From: Actinacidiphila glaucinigra
GTDB taxonomy: Bacteria; Actinomycetota; Actinomycetes; Streptomycetales; Streptomycetaceae
Direction: 5' to 3'
Length of the DNA stretch: 64,000 nt
Assembly: GCF_900188405.1 (NCBI RefSeq)
Contig: NZ_FZOF01000021.1
Span: 105,878 to 169,877 of the forward strand
In this document: positions 49,891-57,736 of the stretch, one piece after another
Layout of the letters: each line of letters begins with the position of its first letter
Numbering within the stretch: the stretch's first letter is position 1
Made by a program: the position numbers and the translations under genes
Notes under the pieces: generated by a model
What the model was told of the DNA's origin: nothing
The model's database searches: none
What the model saw: the letters and a program-made list of their open reading frames with translations, nothing else

Positions 49891-50139
49891 GGCTTGTCAA
49901 CGGTGGGCCTGCGCGGGTGCGACGGTAGCTAGGCGGTGGCCACTCGAAGGAGTGAGCGGCGGCGACCGGGGTTGGGCGCGACCCCCTATGCGCCGACCGA
50001 GATGCGAGGAATGAGCGGCCCGCGTAGCGGCAGGCGGGGTCAGCGTTCGACGGGGCCGCGTCTGGAGCCCGCCCGGCCGCAGCGTGGACTTGGGACAACC
50101 GGGCGGGCAGCTTGAACGCTCAGCGCGAGCAGGGGCGCC

Positions 50140-50427
50140 TCAGGCCGCGGCTTTCTCTTGGACCTTGTCCTTGAGGTGGTGGATGTCGCTCTCCTGGAGC
50201 GAGCCGTCCGCCTGCTCGTACTGGCTGAGGGCGAGGCCAAGGCCAAAGAAGGTGGGGGCCCACTCGCCGACATAGATTCCCCAGCGGTCGGCGCGAGCCA
50301 GGCCTACACCGGGTTCTGCCGTGAGGCTCGTGGCCCAGGCGGCAACGGACAGGCCGATTGACGCCATGCCAGCCAGGTACGCGTGCTCGCTACGTATGCC
50401 CATGCCGTGCATCTTCTGGATGATCAT
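50140..50427 (-). CDS. Small membrane protein
   Basis: A 95-residue protein: MIIQKMHGMGIRSEHAYLAG, then a hydrophobic helix (MASIGLSVAAWATSLT) and a second segment WGIYVGEWAPTFFGLGLALS. The polar tail QYEQADGSLQESDIHHLKDK ends EKAAA. GAGGAG lies 7 bases before ATG 50427; the longer frame to 50694 lacks coding character. The family is seen in actinobacteria without a known function. A gap of about 155 bases separates it from the DUF6233 gene. Confidence 0.65.
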   Translation of the reverse strand: MIIQKMHGMGIRSEHAYLAGMASIGLSVAAWATSLTAEPGVGLARADRWGIYVGEWAPTFFGLGLALSQYEQADGSLQESDIHHLKDKVQEKAAA

Positions 50428-50582
50428 GGTGGGCTCCTCGGATGGGAAAGCCAACTTCCCCCTTTGGCCCGACTTGCCCTGAATTACCCAGATGAACCCG
50501 CTCCATGTACCCAACCTGCAGCCACGGCGCCCGAGCATCACTCCCCGCATACACCGCACCGGGTGGCTGTTCCGGGCGCGCC

Positions 50583-50912
50583 CTACCCGTCGTTCGGGCT
50601 CGCGTGACAGCGGGGGCACGGCATGACATCGGGCATGCGGAACGCGATCTCGACCTCGCGCGGGCCAAGCCAGCCACCAGCGGCATCCGGGCAATCTCCC
50701 CGGTGAATCACGGCGCGGAGCCTCCCGTCCTTCGGTACGTGCTGGAGGCGGAAGCGGCCAGGAGAAGGGTGCCTGCGTTCTGCTCGCGTAGACGCCGCGG
50801 GCTCGGCCAGCTCAGCGGTCTCGCGGATCTTGGCGTCGACAGCGTCAATCTGTAGCTGCAGGTAAAGGCGGATCACCCGCAGCCGTTCCAGATCTGAAGG
50901 CAGAGCGCCCAC
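50583..50912 (-). CDS. DUF6233 family protein
   Basis: A 109-residue protein. SDLERLRVIRLYLQLQIDAV is the N-terminal helix typical of DUF6233 (L-x-R-L-R..YL-x-x-Q/L). The C-terminal half GRFRLQHVPKDGRLRAVIHR, then GDCPDAAGG and VMPCPRCHAS, carries the conserved H-R-G-D-C and C-x-x-C residues, a likely metal site. The GTG at 50912 is the start. It is divergent from the polymerase homologue at 51074; a second DUF6233 protein follows that gene. Function is unknown. Confidence 0.72.
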   Translation of the reverse strand: MGALPSDLERLRVIRLYLQLQIDAVDAKIRETAELAEPAASTRAERRHPSPGRFRLQHVPKDGRLRAVIHRGDCPDAAGGWLGPREVEIAFRMPDVMPCPRCHASPNDG

Positions 50913-51036
50913 ATCAGCGAGCCTACTAGCTCGCCTGCCCGGAGCTTGGCGCCCGCGTGCCGGACTTTGCGCGGGGCGCTGCCACCTGGGCGCCCCTCAA
51001 GGTGATGATCGTTTCGCGTGTGACCGCGCGACATAA

Positions 51037-51052
51037 TCGAACATGTGTACAG
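51037..51052 (+). promoter_or_regulatory. LexA-box-like site upstream of the polymerase homologue
   Basis: TCGAACATGTGTACAG matches the left half of the actinobacterial SOS box (TCGAAC, four bases, GTTCGA) perfectly and the right half at three of six positions. It lies 22 bases before the ATG at 51074, between divergent genes. SOS control is inferred. Confidence 0.5.
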
Positions 51053-51073
51053 TGACTTAAGGAGGCAGTGACG

Positions 51074-52099
51074 ATGGACGACGAAGCCCTTCGTGTCGAG
51101 ATCGGTGCACACGTACTGCACGCGCGGCTGATGATTCGCCGCGTCCCGGAGGTCACCTATAGGGGCCTGCTGTCGCTGCTCGGCGACGTAACGCCGGTGG
51201 TGCAGCCGCTTCCGCCGACTGCGGCTATCGCTGACGTTGCCGGCGCCGTGCGGTACTGGGATCGCACCCCGTCCGAGCTGGCTCTATGGATTCGGACGCG
51301 GGCTCTTGGGGGCTTCGGCCTGCCTTTGCAGGTCGGAGTCGGGCCGAACTGGGCGGTAGCCGCGATGGCTTCCGCTCATCCCGGCCGCAGCGGTGTCCGT
51401 GTTGTACCTGGCGACTACCGGGCGGTCAGTGCCTTCCTTGATCCTCTGCCGGTGCAGGATTTGTACGGCGTAGGCCAAGCGCAGGCTGCGACCTTGGACC
51501 GGTACGGGCTCCGCACCATCGGCCAAGTGGCGCGCGTGCCCGTGGAAACCCTGCAGCGGGTCCTCGAGGGCCGCATACAGGCGCGGCTGATCCACGAGCG
51601 GGCTCGCGGCATCGACCCTAGGCCGGTGACCGCAACCGACCTGCCACAGAGCATTGGCATCCATAGGAGCCTTGCCAGGGATTCCATCGACCCCGATCTC
51701 ATCGGCAGGGAGATTCTCCATGCCGCGGTAGACGTGGCCCATCAGCTGCGCGAGCGCGGCCAGGTCGCAGGCGTGCTCACTTTGGGGATCTCCTTTGTTG
51801 GCGGCAGCAGCGTGACCCGCTCGCGGACGCTTTGCGAAGCCACTGCATACACCGATGATCTGCGAGCCGCCGCAGCGGAACTTTTCCAGAGGCTGGGGCT
51901 TCAGCGGGCAAGGATCCGCGGCATCGCAGTACGCGCTGAACAACTGAGCAGTGCCGAGGCAGCCTCGGTCCAGCTGAGCCTCGACCCCCAGCGCGAGGCA
52001 AGCCACCGCTTGGACCCAGTCGTCGACCAGGTGAACGCCCGGTTCGGACCGGGTACCGTCACCTGGGCGCCCCTAGCCCACCGCCGTCACAGCGCCTGA
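51074..52099 (+). CDS. Y-family DNA polymerase homologue lacking catalytic acids (ImuB-like)
   Basis: A 341-residue protein resembling Y-family polymerases. VRYWDRTPSELALWIRTRAL, then GLPLQVGVGPNWAVAAMASA, follows the palm/finger region (GLPxSVGVAxNK..AxMAS). VQDLYGVGQAQAATLDRYGL and RTIGQVARVPVETLQRVLEG are the helix-hairpin-helix thumb, and IGIHRSLARDSIDPDLIGRE and LGISFVGGSSVTRSRTLCEA the little-finger domain. The DE pair normally found before the D-V-T strand is replaced (TAAIADVAGAV) and the N-terminal D-x-D/F region is absent. It is therefore likely to be non-catalytic, as ImuB is. ATG 51074 lies 8 bases after AAGGAGG. DUF6233 genes flank it on both sides. Confidence 0.8.
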   Translation: MDDEALRVEIGAHVLHARLMIRRVPEVTYRGLLSLLGDVTPVVQPLPPTAAIADVAGAVRYWDRTPSELALWIRTRALGGFGLPLQVGVGPNWAVAAMASAHPGRSGVRVVPGDYRAVSAFLDPLPVQDLYGVGQAQAATLDRYGLRTIGQVARVPVETLQRVLEGRIQARLIHERARGIDPRPVTATDLPQSIGIHRSLARDSIDPDLIGREILHAAVDVAHQLRERGQVAGVLTLGISFVGGSSVTRSRTLCEATAYTDDLRAAAAELFQRLGLQRARIRGIAVRAEQLSSAEAASVQLSLDPQREASHRLDPVVDQVNARFGPGTVTWAPLAHRRHSA

Positions 52100-52112
52100 T
52101 CTGAGCAGGGAC

Positions 52113-52547
52113 GTGCACGAGGACCTGCCCACCGATCCTGCCGAGCTCCGCGTCATCGAGGGCCATCTGATCCGCCTCCTCGCCCGCATCCGCGAGCAGC
52201 AGGAGGCACCCATGCCGCCCCACCAGGACCTGCCTGCTGGGCACGCCTGGCTGCGAGTGATCGAAGCCCACACGGCAGCACAACTACGCCGGGCCGGGGA
52301 GCAGCTCTACGAGGTGGAGACCGGGGATCAACCTTGGGTTTCCGGCCCAGCCCGAGGCTGGCGGCTGCAACACCTGCCCACCCCGGTCGGCCAGGCACTC
52401 CGCGAAGTCTTGCACCGTGCTGACTGCTGGATCGACAACGGCGAAGATCTCACCAGCGCAGAAGCTTCCGCTCATGCTGTGCGGCCGAACGTGCAGCTGT
52501 GCCGAGTGTGCCGCCCAAACCCACTGGACGAGCCCCATCAAGTGTGA
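52113..52547 (+). CDS. DUF6233-like protein with duplicated N-terminal helix
   Basis: A 144-residue protein starting at GTG 52113, 14 bases after the polymerase homologue, so the two are cotranscribed. LPTDPAELRVIEGHLIRLLA and LPAGHAWLRVIEAHTAAQLR are an internal duplication. The C-terminal part GWRLQHLPTPVGQALREVLH, then RADCWIDNGEDL and VQLCRVCRPNP, has the same H-R-x-D-C and C-x-x-C pattern as the DUF6233 protein at 50583. Function is unknown; co-location suggests a link with the polymerase homologue. Confidence 0.68.
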   Translation: MHEDLPTDPAELRVIEGHLIRLLARIREQQEAPMPPHQDLPAGHAWLRVIEAHTAAQLRRAGEQLYEVETGDQPWVSGPARGWRLQHLPTPVGQALREVLHRADCWIDNGEDLTSAEASAHAVRPNVQLCRVCRPNPLDEPHQV

Positions 52548-52867
52548 CTGCGTTCCTCATGGCACTCGCGACGGTAGCTCTGAAGGGAGGCCGGGGGTCT
52601 GAACAGGCCAGGCGCCTATCGAGAACCCGCGAGGTGCCGCAGCATCGATTGCCCCTTTTGCGACGCGGCGAGACAGTAGAACCTGAGCTGGGGTCCGTGC
52701 CCTATGGCAAGTGCATTAGCCGAATCAAGCCCCAGAAAGACGAGGCCGCAGGGTGCCTGATCTCGCCGTGCTTGAGCACGGAACGGTGGCGCAGCGGACG
52801 GTGTCCAGCGCCTACCGAGCCGCTCTCGATTACGCCGCTCCGGCGGCACCGACAGAGGGAGCCCCTC

Positions 52868-54067
52868 ATGACGCCTGATTCGCTACAGCTGGCGGAGGTG
52901 CTCAACGCGGCGGAGAACGCCGCACCGGTGGAGTCGATCGACGTCGTCGCCCGTCACCTGCGGGACCGGTTCGGCGCACGGTATGTGGCCTTCCTCTTCG
53001 TGGACGTCGCCCGCCAGCAGCTGGTGCGGGTCAGCGAGCACGCCGCCTCGCACGTGAGCCGGGACATCGAAGAACTTCCGCTGGTCGGGAGTCTCCACGA
53101 CGAGGCGCTGCGCACCCAGCGGCTGGTGCACGAGCCCGATGGTGTGCAGGGGCACCGAGTGCTCGCGCCGGTGACCAATCGGGGCGACTGCATAGGGGTG
53201 CTGGAACTGACTTTGCCACTCGTCACCGAGGAAAAGCTGGCCCAGGTTCAGGAGACGGCGCACGCACTCGCGTACATCATCGTGACCGACCGCCGCTTCA
53301 CGGACCTCTACCAGTGGGGACAGCGCACCACTCAAGTGAGTCTGGCCGCCGAGATTCAGCGTCAACTACTGCCCACAGCCCCCAGTTGCGAGGCTGCCCA
53401 ATTCGTCCTCGCTGCAGCACTGGTGCCCGCGAACGCCATCGCCGGTGACACCTACGACTACTCCCTCGACCGAGAGACCCTCCACCTGTCGATCACTGAT
53501 GCCATGGGCCACAATGTTCGCTCCGCCCTGCTGGCCACTCTCCTGGTGAATGCCTCACGCGGGGCCCGGCGCGCCGGCTGCGATCTCGCAGAACAAGCCC
53601 GGCGTACGCACCAGGCGGTCCTCGACCACGCCCCAGGCACCCTCGCCACCGGCCAACTGATCCGCGTAGCCCTGGACGGAACCAGCTTCCAACTGGTCAA
53701 TGCCGGCCACCCCTGGCCGTTGATCTTGCGTAGCGGCACGGTGGACGAAGTCCGCCTGAAAGTCGACCTGCCCTTCGGCGTGCCGTCACCGATGCCCTTT
53801 CGAGTACAGGACTTCGACCTGCAGCCTGGCGACCGGCTCCTCCTCTACACCGACGGCATGCAAGAACACGCAGCGCAGTCTGTGGATCTGCGGGCCCTCC
53901 TCCGCGACACCACCAAGGAGCACCCACGTGAAGTCGTACGCGCGTGCACCTCTGCGGTAACGGAGGCTTCCGAAGGCCAGTTGGCGGACGACGCCTGCGT
54001 CGTGTGCTTGGACTGGCATGGCCCTCAGGCCTCCGGCCGTTCCACTCGGGCCGGAGCCGACATCTGA
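52868..54067 (+). CDS. GAF-domain PP2C (SpoIIE-type) serine phosphatase
   Basis: A 399-residue protein. Residues about 20-140 form a GAF-like sensor (VDVVARHLRDRFGARYVAFL, HRVLAPVTNRGDCIGVLELT). SLAAEIQRQLLPTAPSCEAA is the linker seen in RsbU-type proteins. The phosphatase domain has AIAGDTYDYS, ITDAMGHNVRSALLATLL, VNAGHPWPLI, RLLLYTDGMQE and DDACVVCLDW, so the metal-binding aspartates are present. Such enzymes dephosphorylate anti-anti-sigma factors and release stress sigma factors. ATG 52868 follows AGAGGGAG. Nothing was recognised in the 320 bases upstream. Confidence 0.88.
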   Translation: MTPDSLQLAEVLNAAENAAPVESIDVVARHLRDRFGARYVAFLFVDVARQQLVRVSEHAASHVSRDIEELPLVGSLHDEALRTQRLVHEPDGVQGHRVLAPVTNRGDCIGVLELTLPLVTEEKLAQVQETAHALAYIIVTDRRFTDLYQWGQRTTQVSLAAEIQRQLLPTAPSCEAAQFVLAAALVPANAIAGDTYDYSLDRETLHLSITDAMGHNVRSALLATLLVNASRGARRAGCDLAEQARRTHQAVLDHAPGTLATGQLIRVALDGTSFQLVNAGHPWPLILRSGTVDEVRLKVDLPFGVPSPMPFRVQDFDLQPGDRLLLYTDGMQEHAAQSVDLRALLRDTTKEHPREVVRACTSAVTEASEGQLADDACVVCLDWHGPQASGRSTRAGADI

Positions 54068-54108
54068 CTCCCTGCCCGCACTGGCAGATCGTGTTCCTGT
54101 GGGTACGC

Positions 54109-55065
54109 TCAAGCGCGCAGTCGGGGGAGGACCTCTGCACGGTAGAAGTCGAAAAACTGCTCCTGGTCAGGGCCGATCTGGTTCACGTAGACCTCGTCGA
54201 ATCCGGCCTGGGAGTAAGCGCTGACGGCTTCGACGTGGTCGTCGGCGTCGTTGCCGCAGACGATGGCGTCGGCGATCATTTCCTCAGTAATGAGGGTGGC
54301 GGCCTGTTCGAAGTGCTCTGGGGTGGGGAGGATCTGGGCGAGCTCGCCCGGCAACTGCTCGTTAGGCCACAGCCGATGCACGGTTTTCACCGCGCGCGCC
54401 CGATCGGTGTCCCAGCAAACCTTCAGTCCGCCGATGACCGGCTTGCTGCCGCCCCCAGCCCGCCGAAACTGCTCCACCAGCGGCGTGTCGGGTTTCATGG
54501 TGACGAAGCCGTCCCCGATACGGCCGGCCAGCGCCGCCGCCTCGGGCCCGAAGCCCGAAATGTACAGCGGTGCTGGTTCCGTGGGAACGGTGTAGAGCCG
54601 GGCGTTCTGAACGGTGTAGTGGGTGCCGTGATGAGTGACCCGCTCACCGGTGAAGAGCTTCCTGATGACTTGAACGGCCTCTTCCAGCATCTGCAGGCGC
54701 TCCGCGGCCTCAGGCCAGGCATCTCCCAGGATGTGCTCGTTGAGTGCCTCACCGCTTCCCAGCCCAAAGCGGAATCGGCCGTTGGTAAGCACGGCCGCTG
54801 TTGCGGCAGCCTGGGCGTTGATCGCCGGGTGCACACGGACCGTGGGGCAGGTGACCAAGGTGGTGATCGGCAGCGATGTCACCTGGGACAATGCTCCGAT
54901 CATGGACCAGACAAACGGGCTTTCGCCCTGCTCGTCGTTCCATGGGTGGAAGTGGTCGGAGATGGCCAGTGCCTCGAACCCTGCCTGCTCGGCCATGCGC
55001 GCCTGATCGATCAATTCGGCGGGGGCGAACTCTTCCGAGGACAGGAAGTATCCGTAGATGGCCAT
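54109..55065 (-). CDS. F420-dependent luciferase-like oxidoreductase (G6PDH-type)
   Basis: A 318-residue TIM-barrel flavin-type enzyme. MAIYGYFLSSEEFAPAELID, EALAISDHFHPWNDEQGESP (the SDHFxPW motif typical of the F420-dependent glucose-6-phosphate dehydrogenase group), RFRFGLGSGEALNEHILGDA, LYISGFGPEAAALAGRIGDG and the C-terminal GFDEVYVNQIGPDQEQFFDF are all present. The cofactor should be F420. The true substrate may be another hydride donor. It converges with the phosphatase gene. The 334 bases upstream (55066-55399) hold nothing clear. Confidence 0.85.
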   Translation of the reverse strand: MAIYGYFLSSEEFAPAELIDQARMAEQAGFEALAISDHFHPWNDEQGESPFVWSMIGALSQVTSLPITTLVTCPTVRVHPAINAQAAATAAVLTNGRFRFGLGSGEALNEHILGDAWPEAAERLQMLEEAVQVIRKLFTGERVTHHGTHYTVQNARLYTVPTEPAPLYISGFGPEAAALAGRIGDGFVTMKPDTPLVEQFRRAGGGSKPVIGGLKVCWDTDRARAVKTVHRLWPNEQLPGELAQILPTPEHFEQAATLITEEMIADAIVCGNDADDHVEAVSAYSQAGFDEVYVNQIGPDQEQFFDFYRAEVLPRLRA

Positions 55066-55399
55066 GGGGTTCCTTCCAGCACGTTGATGATCAGACCAAG
55101 GGCGCGCAGGTTGGCCCTTCCTTGATGCCTCACGACAGATCTGCGGGAGACCATCGGCCCGCCAGGTTCAGCGTGCATGTGCGTCACGATGCCGGCCCCC
55201 TCCGATTTCCTCACAGCGCGTCTCTTCGTGCGCAGCGCGCGCTGCCATCAGAGTGGGGTCGCCCCCCAATGGGCTTGATCAGTGGAGCAGGCACTTCGCC
55301 CCGTGCGAGGATTGCGCTCGTCGACCTAGGGCATGCCGGTTGCGCCATGCTCGCCACGCGGGTCGGCTTCTTCCGAAGCAGTAGAACGCTGGCTGTTTG

Positions 55400-56014
55400 T
55401 TAAGCCGCGGGGAACGGGGCGGCACGCAGGTTGCGGGCCAGATGGGCGGCATTGGAAGCCAGGGTTTTGGTGGTCGTGGCCACGGCTTCGGGCGTATTGT
55501 CCAAGTCCTGGTAATCGGTTCCCTGCATCGCCTCACCGACCCAGTAGGTGACGGCCCCGGCGGCCAGGGAGAATCCGACGTCGTTGAGGGCCTGGAACAA
55601 GTCTGCACTGACCTTGTGTGCGCCGTCCTCATTGCCGACGACACACACCGCTGCGACCTTGCCGTACGTCAGTGGGCGGCCCTGGTCGTCGGACTCCGAG
55701 AGTTCACCGTCCAGGCGTTCCAGCACGCGCTGCGTGACGCTGCACGGGTGGCCCAGCCATATCGGGGTGGACAGCACCAGGATGTCGGCAGCGAGGATCT
55801 TTTCCCGGATGGCTGGCCATGCGTCCCCGTCACCCATGTTCACCGACACCCCGGGGCGCACGTCGTGGTCGACCACGCGTACCGACTCGCCGGTCACGCC
55901 TTGCTCACGCAGCGCCTGAAGCGTCTGCTCGGCGAGCAGTTGTGAGCTGGAGCGGGCCGGAGAACGATTGAGGGTGCAGACCAAAGCCAGAGCTCGCAAC
56001 GGTGTGTTGTCCAT
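55400..56014 (-). CDS. NAD(P)H-dependent FMN reductase / flavodoxin-like protein
   Basis: A 204-residue flavodoxin-fold protein. ALALVCTLNRSPARSSSQLL is the FMN phosphate loop (SP..SSS), VRVVDHDVRPGVSVNMGDGD follows, ILAADILVLSTPIWLGHPCS is the T-P-x-W flavin motif, and GKVAAVCVVGNEDGAHKVSA and FQALNDVGFSLAAGAVTYWV complete the fold. Relatives reduce quinones or nitro compounds. The start at ATG 56014 has only a weak ribosome site. Lies 334 bases upstream of, and codirectional with, the F420-dependent enzyme. Confidence 0.82.
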   Translation of the reverse strand: MDNTPLRALALVCTLNRSPARSSSQLLAEQTLQALREQGVTGESVRVVDHDVRPGVSVNMGDGDAWPAIREKILAADILVLSTPIWLGHPCSVTQRVLERLDGELSESDDQGRPLTYGKVAAVCVVGNEDGAHKVSADLFQALNDVGFSLAAGAVTYWVGEAMQGTDYQDLDNTPEAVATTTKTLASNAAHLARNLRAAPFPAA

Positions 56015-56093
56015 GAGACACGGTTAACCCGTCGAGACCGGGCCACACCTGAGCGATGCGCATACCTTGGCGGCAACACCCGCCATGGAAACA

Positions 56094-56333
56094 TCAGCTG
56101 GACTGACCCTCGCCGGAGCGCAGCTGCCTCAACCGGGAGGTGAGCAGCTGGATGATCGGAGTCCGGTCCCGGTGCCCGCGCTCGTACCGCAGTACCGCTG
56201 TTGCTTCCTCCTTGCCCAGCTCGCCGACGTGTCCTTCCACCTCGATCCGAGGCAGGTGCTTGTAGCCGGCTATCGGCAGTTCCTGGGTCGTCGGCGCTGG
56301 AGTTATGTCATCAGGCAAGTCCACCTCAGTCAC
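56094..56333 (-). CDS. Small hypothetical protein
   Basis: A 79-residue acidic protein starting at GTG 56333 (first residues MTEVDLPDDITPAPTTQELP). A central IAGYKHLPRIEVEGHVGELG is followed by KEEATAVLRYERGHRDRTPI and a basic helix. No membrane segment or signal peptide. The family was not recognised, though the EVEGHVG-KEEA-LRYE pattern looks conserved. The region 56334-56692 upstream contains no clear gene. Confidence 0.5.
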   Translation of the reverse strand: MTEVDLPDDITPAPTTQELPIAGYKHLPRIEVEGHVGELGKEEATAVLRYERGHRDRTPIIQLLTSRLRQLRSGEGQSS

Positions 56334-56692
56334 CCCTCAGTATGTGTAGTTCGGGTTCCCGCCGAACACGGCACAAAACACACCGAGCAGCTCCATACGG
56401 TCCTCCTGCATCGTGTCCGCTTGCGTAAGCCAGGCGGATGCAGTCGCTCAACGAGCCTTCGCGCAGAGCATCATTCAAGCTGCTGAGAAGCTTTACAGCC
56501 CTTGAACGAGGAGCTCGGCCAAGAAGTCCTCTGTTGTGCGAAGGTCCGCTCGAGTCATCCAATTTCGATTAAGACCGGCAGCTGAGTGTCGCGTATCACC
56601 CAGCTGCTCTGCAGGCTCTCGGCTACGAATCGATGTTGGTGCGTGGCCTGCCTGCAGCGCGTTGTTCTTCGTACGGAGGGTAACCGCGTTCC
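56334..56692. other. Intergenic region, nothing recognised
   Basis: About 360 bases between divergent small genes. It should hold promoters for both sides; no structured element stands out. Confidence 0.3.
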
Positions 56693-56917
56693 ATGCAGAT
56701 GGAGTGGACGCAAGTTGCCCCGCCTCATGACTACCTTGTGGGAACCGTACCGTTCGTCGTGGGCGTCGCCCTGGTGGTCCTCCTCATCACGGCCGTCGCT
56801 GTCGGACGCCGTGTACGCAGGAGGCAACCGCCACCGGAGCGTGGGGCACAGGCGCGCAGCACGTCCTGGCGCACCCGCCAAGAACACGACGCCGGCGACC
56901 GGAATGAGGGCGGTTGA
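56693..56917 (+). CDS. DUF6479-like small membrane protein
   Basis: A 74-residue protein: a short polar N terminus, a membrane helix (VGTVPFVVGVALVVLLITAV) and the basic stop-transfer segment GRRVRRRQPPPERGAQARST. The V-P-F-V-V-G start of the helix and the R-R-R-x-P-P-P-x-R pattern are those of Streptomyces DUF6479 proteins. The tail is shorter and lacks the usual REPDEVP segment, so it may be truncated. Function is unknown. Confidence 0.65.
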   Translation: MQMEWTQVAPPHDYLVGTVPFVVGVALVVLLITAVAVGRRVRRRQPPPERGAQARSTSWRTRQEHDAGDRNEGG

Positions 56918-57113
56918 TACCCCCGTGCCCCTGCCCCGTGCGCATCTCCCGTCGGCGACGGACGCTTCTGGCGGGACTGCACACGATTTGGTGTCTTCCA
57001 CGCGGGGAGAGCAGCCAACGGCCCCAATCACACCGCCGTTCCGCAACGAGGCTGAACTCGCCGTTGCCCGGCCTGCTCCGTAGCTCGCGGCCTTCATGGC
57101 GGGGCGTGCCGGA

Positions 57114-57305
57114 TCAGGCCCGCGTGAAGAGGTCGCCGCGGGATGCTGCCGCGAGTTGGGGCTGGCCGGGGACCTCACGGCCTTGTTCAAGCCACTGCCG
57201 CACCACGGCGTTGTAGATAGGGGCGGAAGCCGACAGCCAGTACGCACCGGCCAATTCAGCAGAGCTTGTGATGGGTGGCGCCGGCGTACCCGTGGTGTCT
57301 TCCAT
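57114..57305 (-). CDS. Small hypothetical protein
   Basis: A 63-residue frame: SSAELAGAYWLSASAPIYNA, then VVRQWLEQGREVPGQPQLAA and a terminal GDLFTRA. The AYWLSASAPIY..VRQWLEQGREVPG pattern is protein-like, unlike the opposite strand. The ribosome site is weak. The family was not recognised. The 57306-57736 stretch upstream contains only short plus-strand frames of uncertain meaning. Confidence 0.4.
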   Translation of the reverse strand: MEDTTGTPAPPITSSAELAGAYWLSASAPIYNAVVRQWLEQGREVPGQPQLAAASRGDLFTRA

Positions 57306-57736
57306 GCTCGCCCAACGATCAGAACAGGTACACGGTCGTGGTGAACGGCGTCATCGCGTATTGACGTGGGCATCCACGTGGTCGGACCTGCACCACAAGG
57401 GTCAGACACCTGGGTCGTCCAGCGAGGCGGTGACCGAGTGGACACTGGCAGGCTCGCGGGCGCACATCAACGAGGGCACGCGTCACCTGGCCGACGGTAG
57501 GGGTATCGCTCTTCGATGACCTGCCAGGGCTCAACGAGGAGGAAACCCTGTACGAGAGCGATGGGTGCACAGGAGCGAACCGTCGGGGGGCCCACCAGAA
57601 TGGATCGTGGGGTGGTGCATCTCTCGTTGAAAACGCAAGGGCCGCAAGCCGCAGAACGCTCAGCGCAGTGTAGTCAAGCAGACCGCGGGTACCCGAGGAG
57701 CGATCGGCGCCGAGAGGCCACAGCCCGGAGGCGAAC
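57306..57736. other. Upstream region of the molybdopterin oxidoreductase gene
   Basis: About 430 bases with no convincing gene. A plus-strand stretch around 57500-57550 (VGVSLFDDLPGLNEEETLYE) reads like protein but has no start or ribosome site, so it may be a remnant. Confidence 0.3.
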
